Assembly (NCBI GenBank): GCA_033239725.1
Contig: BTCW01000001.1
Span: 1,190,501-1,254,500, forward strand
Length of the DNA: 64,000 bases
From: Echinochloa phyllopogon
Taxonomy: Eukaryota; Streptophyta; Magnoliopsida; Poales; Poaceae
Reading direction: 5' to 3'
Both the position numbers and the translations under genes were made by a program. The first letter of the stretch is position 1; each line of letters starts with the position of its first letter. The notes beneath the pieces were generated by a model. The model made no database searches and was not told where the DNA came from. It saw nothing but the letters and a program-made list of their open reading frames with translations. Positions 55,295 through 64,000 of this stretch are shown here, in pieces.

Positions 55295-55713
55295 TCACGC
55301 AGCACGTTCCTTGTCTTGATCCCTGATGCTAGCCTCATAACGCTCCATGGCAGCCAGGTGTCTCCTATCCCTGGCGAGCACCCTAATATTGCTCTTGACC
55401 GCCCAAGCACAGAAGAGCACGCAACCCACCACAGGCAGTTTTTCTGAATAGTGTAGTGACAGGAACCTACACAAGAAGAAATTAATGAACATCAGCAAAC
55501 ATGAAATCAAAAACACATTGCTCCATATCAACATATACAACAGCATCAACTACAATAAAGGTTACAGTCTATCTCAAATGTCCAAGACTCCAGCACTCAC
55601 CTTTCCACAAGTCCCATGGTGAGATCTTTCAATTTCGCCAGGAACATTGGCCTGTGGCTTCCCGCCTGTGTGCTTCCACTCCCATCACAAAGCATGCGAT
55701 AAATGTATTGCCC
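55295..55713 (-). CDS. 3' exons of an unidentified gene
   Basis: Two phase-compatible exons with consensus sites: 55713-55601 (acceptor AAATCAG, donor GAAAG/GTGAGT) and 55466-55295. They encode GQYIYRMLCDGSGSTQ..., MFLAKLKDLTMGLVER, then FLSLHYSEKLPVVG, a short hydrophobic stretch CVLFCAWAV, and a charged end RYEASIRDQDKERAA before the stop. I do not recognise the family. The hydrophobic stretch may be a membrane anchor. The N-terminal exons were not found between 55714 and 57400; an in-frame ATG (MLCDGSG) could also be the start of a short protein of about 90 aa. Confidence 0.5.
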
Positions 55714-57432
55714 CTGATTTTGCAGACAAATCAAGCAGCAGGTTAGCAAAATGCAGAACAGCTGCTACAGCCTAAAACATTTTTTGCTTTGACACAAGCA
55801 TCCATATTTCACAAGCACATAAAAGCTTAGATATTGAACAAAGTTCCTTACAATGGCTAAAGGACCCCATTATAGAAAGGAATTTCTTTTCAAGTTTTAC
55901 AGCAACCCCCAAAACGATGAGGCGGTATCATACATTGTGACCACTACAGAATGTGCTTTAGATGTTGATTCCAGGGGAAATAAAACATGAGAGCATGTCC
56001 CAACCAGAGGACCCATGACTGTCATGTTGTTTACGGGCACAAATAATGTTTTAATTACCAGCTCGTATGATCTTAACAAAACAAAGGAGGCGACACGCAA
56101 TCCACCAGGGCAAAGGAAGACCTGGAATGCATCACACTGAAAATTGACAGTATTTGCCGCCGCTTTCTCAGCCGTTTAGAAGCCCATACATGGCGCATCA
56201 AGACGACATATAGTACCCAGGACACACATGAACAAAAGACATATCTCCATGACCCCAATCTGGGACATCACCTCGCCCCGCTTTACACTCATAATAGTTA
56301 TCGTGCAAATAATCATTATAAAGAAAAAAAAAACAAAGATAGCATTCAGTCCCAGAATGCAAACCATGTATTGAGTTAGCCATCATCTATCCAAGCAAAC
56401 CCAGCTGGGCAGCACACGGTTTAAAGCAAACGCAATAGAGCCAACAGACAAACTGCTCCATGGCAAATGGTAGAGAAAAGCAATCTATTTTGGACCATCA
56501 CATATAAATCATCATAGATACGATAGGAGTGAGTGGCCATCTATGACGGATAAGGCAGGGCGAGGAAGGCCTCCAGTTTCCCCTAAGCAAGATTGTACGC
56601 AAGGGCATATGAGAAATCCTTTGACGAACTCAACGGCACTTTGTACCAGACCTTATTCCACCGCCTGCCCCCAACCCTAGACGTAATCTATTTGGCCGAA
56701 CAAATCCTGACCTGACGCGAGTTATTAGGAGGTGGGTGGATAAGAACAAACAAACCTTCTACAAGCTTTGGCCATCCGGCACAAATATCACATATTTTAT
56801 TCGTGACTTACTTTGTCATCATATACTTTAAGTATGATTTATTTTTTTATATTTGGACAAACCTTTTAAATAACACGAATGGTCAAACGTTTAGCCAAAA
56901 AATCAACAACGAATAGTAATTTGAAAAGAAGAAAGTTGCAAATGTGCCCGTGTGATACAATGAGAAAACAAAAATCTTCACGTGCCCTTATATAACCAAA
57001 ATTTCAGGTGGTAAACTTGATCTTTGTCGATTATCTCTAAATGCTACAACTTCCAATGGAAGAAAAAAGACAATAAACAAAAGACATGGTTTACTGTTAG
57101 GATTAGAATCCTAACTGCTATCATTTTTTCTTTGAGCAATATCGGACCTTAGAACATACTGTGAAACCATACATATCAAACAAAATAATTAAATATTGAC
57201 GTATGTATTCTCCTATCACATATATCGTTTTAAAATGCTTGAATAAACATATTCTCTAGAAATACCACTCAATCTGAATCTGATCAGTTGCACAAAGAGT
57301 TCTTTATTCAATGAAATTCTTACTCAGGGTTCTAAGTCAAGTTGCATAACATGCTTTTCCATGATTTCTCTCGGGGCTCAGGATGTCATGTTTGCATAGA
57401 GCAAGCTTTGTCAATCACATATTGTTTGCCCT
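55714..57432. other. Intergenic or intronic, no further exon found
   Basis: Holds a MITE remnant at about 56840-56930, with TTAAATAACACGAATGGTCA, related to the one at 51918. Upstream exons of the minus-strand gene may be hidden here. Confidence 0.35.
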
Positions 57433-57660
57433 CTACTCGGATTTTAAACTAGCATGCCGTGCCTTAGCATTTGCATGTTTTGCTTCAATTTGCTTAGATA
57501 TGAATCGTAGTTTCTCTTGCACAAAATTCTCACGCATCTGTCCATAATGTCCTATGTCAATAGGAGTTTTGCTGACAAACTCTACACCACTTTTTTCTAA
57601 TAATTCATCGTTTTCTTATTCAAACAGTTGTGCATAAGGGTCCTTTTCTCGCTGCCTAGT
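57433..57660 (-). pseudogene. Decayed coding fragment, unrecognised
   Basis: Read on the minus strand, one frame gives 75 codons of protein-like composition: REKDPYAQLFE, an in-frame TAA, ENDELLEKSGVEFVSKTPID, GHYGQMRENFVQEKLRFISK, then a stop TAG at 57433. Charged, helix-like, not low complexity. It may come from a transposon or a lost host gene; I cannot name it. Confidence 0.4.
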
Positions 57661-57704
57661 AGTCATTGATGTCATGGACGTGCCATTACTAATGTTATCG
57701 TCAT

Positions 57705-58064
57705 CTAAAGAAATAGATAAATATTTATAGATAATAGTTGACGACAAAGCTCATCCATTAGATCTGCATACCTCAATAAAATCGGTCGTTCAACCACACG
57801 GAAAAGCAGCTTGCCGCTAGAGTTTTCTCCGTTCCAACGAACTTGTCCCATGACAGGCGCAAGTGTACGTAAAGACAGACGTTGCATCCCGTTGCTATGC
57901 CGCCTTCCGGCAGAGACTGCGCTCCACCTGCCGTGTGGAAACGCCTGTGGGAGCACTGCCATCGCCGCGCTTGTCGTGAAGAGATGCGGTAGCTGCATTG
58001 CGAGGAGAGGAGGGACTACGACTGCACGTCGTGTACTATTTCGATCAATTAAAATAAATGTCAA
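57705..58064 (-). other. Open frame of 119 codons, doubtful
   Basis: A frame with no recognisable domain (contains RWNGENSSGKLLFRVVERPI). It follows the decayed fragment at 57433-57660 on the same strand and might be related. Not called a gene. Confidence 0.2.
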
Positions 58065-58504
58065 ATATTCTTATGACGTGGTCCTTTATGCAAACAAAGA
58101 TTGAATGGATGGATGAGTTGATATAATCAATGCCTTCCATCCAAAACTCGATAATATACTTCCAACCATAACTCCCAGGCAACACCATAACATTTCTGTA
58201 CGTTACATCAGAACCACTGTAGGATTCTTCGTGTAGCTATCTTATGCAGTAGTATAACGATAATCTTATAGTGTTCATCTCTAGAACAATAATCTTGTAG
58301 CTATCTTATGCTTATATCCAGAACTTGTTCGTATTGTCTAGAGCTTCTCAATGTACTATTTTATAAAAAAAAATGTAATATAATCTATACTGCAATATCT
58401 GTATTTTACTAGTATTGTCAAGGTATTTTAAGAGTTCTCTATGAATTTGTGTGTTTAATCCACCTTTTCCGGCAGCAATTTTTTTCTTCATGTTATCTTC
58501 TTCT

Positions 58505-58870
58505 TTACGCCATGTTCAGCTGGATAGTTTCCAGCCGGCCAGCAGTGTTTTTCTCTCAGCAGAAACCACCACCAGCCACCAATCAGCCATCAATGTTTTT
58601 CTCTCAGCAAAAACCAGCCACTAACCAAACGAACAGGGCCTAAGCTGCAATAAATTCTTTCTCATATCACCTTCTTTATCTAAATAAAACCGCCGCTGTG
58701 TTCGCTTGGCTTATCAACCACTAGTATTTTTCTCTCAGCAAAAAACAACACCTGCCACTAGCCACCAACCAGCTAGCATTATTTTTCTCTCCGTAAAAAA
58801 CCAGCACCAGCCACCAACCAGCCAGCACTGTTTTTCTCTCGGTAAAAACACCGGCCACTGGCCTGGCCGA
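58505..58870. mobile_element. Cluster of hAT-like MITEs
   Basis: The word TTTTTCTCTCAGCARAAAC recurs at 58549, 58588, 58729 and (as TTTTTCTCTCGGTA) 58831, with ends ACCAAACGAACAGGGCC (58624) and GTGTTCGCTTGGCTTATC (58697). At least one full element spans about 58511-58640. It directly precedes the captured YSL segment at 58976. Confidence 0.6.
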
Positions 58871-58975
58871 ACATGCCGTCTGGAAGACTGGAGAGAGAGA
58901 CCGAGTGACATCCGTCACCTTCCTTATCCAAAACAAATCGCGTCTTGGCCAGATAGAGAGAGCGGCCTTGACTCT

Positions 58976-59771
58976 TGTACCGCGGCATTGCGATGGTGAG
59001 TGCCTGCCAGGACGGGCTGCCTTTGCAGAAGCTGTGGCTCTGCAAGTTCTTCTTCGTGCTGGCGCTGGTGCTAAGCGTGTTCCAGGACGTGGCCGGGCGG
59101 ATGCGGTGGCGCGTCGCCGAGTACCTGCCGAGCACCATCTGCCTTGCCAAGTTGCCATCACCTTCGTGGTGCCGGCGCGCATGCCCATCGACATGTTCAT
59201 TGGGAGCCTGGTGATGTACCTATGGAGGAGGTCCGACTCCGGCAAGGCGCGGGCGTTCTCGGCGGTGATGGCATCGGGGATGATCTGCGGCGACAGGCTC
59301 GGGGTGCTGCTGTCGTCGGTGGTTGCGCTGACGAACGTGAGGGCGCCCATGTGCATCACGTTCTTGTCTAGCAGCGAGAACGTGAAATTAGACGTCTTCC
59401 TGGCCACACTGCCAACGACATAGCTTCTTCTCCTCCTCCTCCTCCTCCTAGGGGGATCATGTGTGTAAATTTTCCATAGGGGGACCATGGGTTAGTTGTT
59501 GTGTTGTATCCACTTGTAATCGGGTTTCAGTCTGAATTTACAAGTGAATACAATTTTCATCTGCAGTTCTGCATACATGATATGTTTGGTTTGAGCGCTA
59601 TGCCCGTTTGGCGTTTGCTGATAAGATCAGAATCAGAACATCGCCTTTGATTTGATTGCAAGTTATAAATTGTTAATGAGAAGGCAGAGCACTGGCCATC
59701 ATGTTCCCCAAAAGATAATTGCTGCTGCTGCTGCCGTAAAAGTTCTATTTTTCATGTTTTTGGAGTTACTG
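58976..59771 (+). pseudogene. Duplicated 3' end of YSL B, frameshifted
   Basis: It matches YSL B from GTACCGCGGCAT (45700) through the stop codon and 3' region to about 46510. An extra AAGTTGCC-like 8 bp near 59149 breaks the frame; the rest of the C-terminus (MPIDMFIGSLVMYLWRRSDS ... TLPTT) follows in another frame. The 5' four-fifths of the gene are absent. There is no promoter and no intron information, since the source is all one exon. Confidence 0.93.
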
Positions 59772-60030
59772 TAAAAGAGCTCACATTCAAACACCTTACA
59801 TCCGGTTGTGAAGGCATGAGCAGACCTCAGGGACCGATGGAGGATGGATGAGCATGCCTGTTCGACAAATGCACATGCCACTACACTGACCTAAAAACAC
59901 ATGCAGAATCTGCTACATGACGATTTAGCTATAGCCAATACACGGTTCCACAGGTACTTGAAAAAAACAAAGGTGGTGTTTAGATGTTAGAATTGGGAGG
60001 TTGAATTTGGGAGTTGGATGTCTCTTCGTA

Positions 60031-60145
60031 ATCATTGCGCCACTGTATCATTTTCGTTTGTATGTGCAAAAAATTGTCAAAAAATTGATCATTGCGCCAC
60101 TGTATCATTTTCGTTTGTATGTGCAAAAAATTGTCAAAAAATTGA
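60031..60145. repeat. 57-bp tandem duplication in a probable MITE
   Basis: Two copies of ATCATTGCGCCACTGTATCA ... AAAAAATTGTCAAAAAATTG. The surrounding 59970-60230 has the look of a grass MITE, but no ends were fixed. Confidence 0.8.
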
Positions 60146-60313
60146 TTAATTAGGCTCAAAATGTTCGTCTCGCAGAGTACAACAAAACTGTGCAATTAGT
60201 TTTTTCTTTCATCTACATTTAGTACTCAATGCATGTTACGACATTTTGATGTGATGGGAAATCTTCTTTTTGCATAGTGTATTTGGGAGTAACTTTTTGG
60301 GAACTTTTGGGAA

Positions 60314-60515
60314 CTGACAAAGAAACCGAGCTCGGTCGTCCTTTCCTTCTTGAGGGTCTTGAATTATTGGTATATGGTTTGTCACAATGAGCAGTATACC
60401 AGTTCCTGAACCAATCGCACCCATGAGATCTGCTAGGACAGTCAATGCACCAATGCATACTCGAAATGCAGCATCAGTTGGGATGTATCATTCAGTTCCT
60501 TCTACAAGTTGGTTT
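60314..60515 (-). pseudogene. Sec61-alpha C-terminal fragment
   Basis: Sec61-alpha is the channel of the ER protein translocon. On the minus strand the fragment reads YIPTDAAF, then CIGALTVLADLMGAIGSGTGILLIVT, and after a frameshift and a stop KERTTELGFF, matching the last transmembrane helices and C-terminal tail of Sec61-alpha. No intron is seen within it, so it may be a processed copy or a captured piece. Confidence 0.85.
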
Positions 60516-62029
60516 CGCGGTGGCATGGCATCACCATTTGTTGTTCCTGTTGAATTTTTTAATGTCAGAGTTTGCAGGCAGCCGTGGCATAATAAATTTG
60601 CATTCTTGAACCAGATATAAGCAATAGATTAGCATATTCAAAATTTGTTTCATATTGCAACTACAAATGATAAGCATTAATCTTCCTAGTAAATGCTTGG
60701 TGAACCGGATCAAAGCAGCTCCAGCGATAAGAGAAAAGAGGTTTTTTGACAAAACTATAAGCAGTAATATGAAAGGTTTATTCATCTGAAACTAGAAAAA
60801 AATTACACCTCAGGCACATGGGAATATTGTAAAAATTGTACATCAGGCATGGGAAAATATTTTAAAATTAAACAGAAAAAGCTTGGTCAACCACAAGCAC
60901 TACGAGTGTAACAATCAGTTAAGCTGCTCAGCTCATCTTTCTGTTTCCTGACTCCCTGCTACTGGCACTGGAACTGTATTTGACTAGCAAAGCGTCCTAG
61001 AGCAAAGGCTGCGGAGCTCAATTTTGATCAGCAATGCATTGCTTTGAGCATCCTACCATGTGCATCCTCTTTAAAAAGGAATCACTACTTTAGTTCATCA
61101 ATCAGGATTTGTACCACTATTGTGATCTTTTCAGTTTTGATCAAAGCACACCGGATCAGCAATTCGATAGTACAAAATATAAACCACTTGCCACAACATT
61201 GTTAGATCTGGCATGCTAAAAATTTTGATAAAGATCCACTGGATGGTTAACTGACTAAACTGAAGGCGCAGACTTTCTGCTGGTGAACTAACTGATGAAA
61301 CGCAGAGTTCAGAGCCCTGACAATCGGGCACAGTTGTTTCTGGAAGGTATTTAACAAAAAGTTTGGTGTACATTGTGGCAGTTCACAGTCGTCAAATGGT
61401 CACTAACGTATTGGTTTGACTTTATTCTTTTCGCGATGGTGGAATTGTCACTTGAAGAGATTGGTCTTAGCCTTAGAGGAATGCATTTTCGATTATTGGA
61501 CTAGAGATTTGAATTGCAGTATTGCTCTAGTAAATTAACCTTAACCACAAGGGTTTCCTACACAACGAGAGCCTCATATTTCAAACATCCAAATCCTGGG
61601 TATGAGACTATCAGGTAGTTCTGTACACATTTAAATCTTTTGTACACATTTAAATCTTTCTGACTGCAAAAATGTTTGATGCAACATGAATTCATAGTCA
61701 CGTAGGAACCTATACAATGCAATCATGTACTGGCATTATCACAATGCTAACTTGCTAAGTCATATAAATAGTAGTAAAAAATGTCTTCAAATCCCCCCTA
61801 CCTGCCCACAATGGCAGCAGAAGGCATAAGACACGCACAAGTAAATTTCATCTGTGAGCTCGAAAAATCGCGGGAGAAACACATCTCACTAGTACTAGTA
61901 CTAGTAAGTTATGCCCGTGACAAACTCGTGCGCGGGGATTCGCCAGCTCGATCATGTGTGTTATGCCTTCTGCTGGAACGTAAATCCTGATTGATGAGTA
62001 CCTACCCACCTTCGGTAGCATACATACTA
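60516..62029. other. Intergenic, no gene seen
   Basis: AT-rich; a 20-bp direct repeat TGTACACATTTAAATCTTT occurs at 61623 and 61640. Confidence 0.4.
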
Positions 62030-62131
62030 CTCTCTCCGTTCCAAATTATTGGTTGTTTTGACAAATCTAGATTCATAATAAGTGGTATGTATCTGTCTGT
62101 CAAAACGATTTATAATTTGAAACGGAGGAAA
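62030..62131. mobile_element. Short Stowaway-like MITE
   Basis: CTCTCTCCGTTCCAAATTAT and the inverted TATAATTTGAAACGGAGG, about 102 bp; similar in interior to 32618-32765 (GTTTTGACAAATCTAGATTC). Flanking TA is plausible on both sides. Confidence 0.75.
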
Positions 62132-64000
62132 TATAAGATTTATACATAATAATACTAGCATACTCATGGCCAGGACATACAGTAGAAACTTTTTGCCCCA
62201 GGACAGGATGGGGTGGTGGGGCTGGATGGATGGCGGTGGAAAGCAAAGCGCGAAGCGGTGGGCGGGTGGCAGTCAAGCGCTCATCGGTTTCACGTGTCTC
62301 GTGTCAGGAGTGCGTGACGTGACGTGACGCGACGCCACGTTCCGTGTTGCTTGCTGGTCCTTTTTGCCCTCGATAGCGTTTCCGCTTGCCCATCCTTTAC
62401 CACTGTAATTGTTTCTTCTTTTTTTCCTTTTTTATATATATTATTTATACAAAGCTATATGGGGGCCGTCGAAAAAGTGATTGTTGGCACGTCAAAATGT
62501 TATTTATGCCTATTCAGGAGAGTTATATTCTAGCTTCATCTAAAATCATTCATATAGCCTGATACCTTTGATTCTAGACAAAATATAGCCCCATAAGCTA
62601 ATCCCAGGACTCCAATGAAACTTTTTAAAATTTTATTAGCTCTTTGGAAACTAATGTTTTAATTATGACCTCTAACAAAATAATACTTTAGCTCTTTTGT
62701 ACTTCACTCACCAAACTTTTTTTAGAGGTTATTATTAAAATATAATTTTTAAAAGGGCTAAAATGAAAAAAAATCGTTGAGCCGCATAAACTTTACTAAT
62801 TTCGTCAGCACCATCCGTTGGTGAGTGCGGGGTACAAAAGGGAATTCCCTCATGTGAGGACAGGAAAGGGATTTCCATTCCATGGGTCGGGGTCGGGGTA
62901 GGATTGTCATTTCATCTTCTAGGGCTCCTGCAGGTCTTGATAGTCGTCGTCAAATAGACCCGCAGCAGCCGCCGCCCCTCTCTCCCTCTCGGCGCCGGCG
63001 GCGGCGCGTGCATGGAAAGGAATCTTGTCTTGGAGGGTGGGAAGGTTTGCCGAGGCATGCCCAACTCCACCCACAACACCTGTGGTATTGCTTTCTTTAT
63101 TGAATATATGCTTTTGCATCTTGCGCGTGGCCTTAGCAAGTTTTGATCCCCCGGCTTTCTTTTCGGTGCGTGCATCCGTACGCCGGTCACTGGATCTGCG
63201 TCTCCCCGCTCCGTCTCCTCCTCCCTGCATCTGCAGTTCTGCAGTTGCAGAGGCTACGCGCCTCCCTAGCCTCACAGTCTAGTAGCCCCTCAAGAACGAT
63301 GGGATAGATAATGTAGGTCAATATTTTTTTTTGAATTGTGATGGATAGATGCGTCGTGTTGCCAATCTTTTATTGTCTATATTTGCGGCTGGATTGGTAG
63401 ATGATTTCTATTTCTTCAAAATTTATCTACTGTTTTCTGGATAGAGGAAGGATAAGTTGATTTTCTTTACATTTTTTTTGTCTTTTCTGCCGCACTTGGA
63501 ATGGGTCTGTTGCTTTGTGTGACCATTCATTAGATTTCACGATCATTCTTGTTTATTATGAGGATGTTGATTTTAATTGATTGGTTAGGATGGAGTAGAA
63601 TTTACGCCATGCTTGGATCTACCAATTTTCTACACTCAAGCTTGTAATTCAAACCCTAATCCAACCATTGCAGGATCCAATTAGCTCCCTTAAACCTACC
63701 TTCCGTAATTTGGGACGGCTCCAAACATTTGCCTTAGTTCTGCTTTCGCATGCTTAATCTATGTGCTAAAACAGAGGGTCTAAAAATTAGCCATCTAAAC
63801 TTGAGCTGATTTGAGTCTAATTGGGGCTAATGGGCTCTAACCACCAATTAGCCATTATCTATGCATATAGTTTAGAAACTAGCCCGTGTTTAATCCTTGA
63901 ATTTAGCATCTAGACAAAGCACTAAAAATTGCTCCAGGATTCAAACGGGCCCTACCCTAGATGGTTCCATGGTTTGATTGATGGGACGTGGACTGTAGCC
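62132..64000. other. Intergenic; possible GC-rich leader of a gene beyond the window
   Basis: 62930-63020 is a GC-rich CCGCCGCC / GGCGGCGGC stretch like a plant 5' UTR, but no convincing coding exon follows. 63770-63950 has repeat-like words (GGATTCAAACGGGCCC). No gene called. Confidence 0.35.

Noticed and set aside
61781..61990. 69-codon plus-strand frame starting MSSNPPYLP
   Set aside because: No recognisable domain, no splice or promoter support; probably chance.
1..64000. CRISPR arrays, bacterial operons, phage genes
   Set aside because: None present; introns, MITEs, LTRs and SINE show plant nuclear DNA. Regular repeats seen are microsatellites or tandem duplications.

Overview
The window is nuclear DNA of a flowering plant, almost certainly a grass of the rice (Oryza) type. 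Genes have many short GT-AG introns. The repeats are grass families: Stowaway-like MITEs with CTCCCTCCGT ends, solo LTRs with 5-bp target duplications, hAT-like elements and a tRNA-derived SINE. The gene order BiP, TFIIIA, PPR, YSL cluster resembles what I remember of the short arm of rice chromosome 2, around BiP1 and the YSL7/YSL8 pair. That assignment is from memory and needs an alignment.

Layout: 1-13.4 kb is repeat-rich. It holds an inverted pair of LTR-like arms (818-2086 and 3819-5022), a truncated LTR (5233-6504), a solo LTR of the same family with perfect 5-bp TSDs (9993-11476), and GC-rich and AT-rich tandem repeats (11.8-13.4 kb). An F-box gene with a frameshift lies at 14.7-15.9 kb. 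The ER chaperone gene BiP (8 exons, 665 aa, HDEL end) lies at 19.3-22.9 kb behind a cluster of unfolded-protein-response-like promoter motifs.

25.6-32.0 kb (minus strand) holds the most unusual locus. Part of a translation elongation factor 2 (decayed GTPase domain plus domain II) runs in one reading frame into a complete SNF2 helicase of the ERCC6-like class that ends in KH RNA-binding domains. A 123-bp SINE with 16-bp target duplications cuts the EF2 part, and an in-frame TAA sits between the two helicase lobes.

Next come the 5S rRNA transcription factor TFIIIA (nine zinc fingers, minus strand) with its 5S-rRNA-mimic poison exon, an intronless-CDS PPR gene (minus), and three Yellow Stripe-Like metal-chelate transporters at 40.2-49.3 kb. 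The first two YSL genes are divergent from a shared promoter; the second and third converge. The second has a 64-bp near-perfect palindrome in its leader. A tRNA-Val(AAC)-like gene follows at about 50 kb.

50-64 kb is repeat-rich again: a solo LTR inside a MITE, an hAT-like element with 8-bp TSDs, a split segmental duplication, the 3' exons of an unidentified gene, a broken copy of the YSL 3' end, and a Sec61-alpha fragment.

Exon coordinates were derived by hand from splice consensus and reading phase; they are consistent in phase but have no transcript support here.
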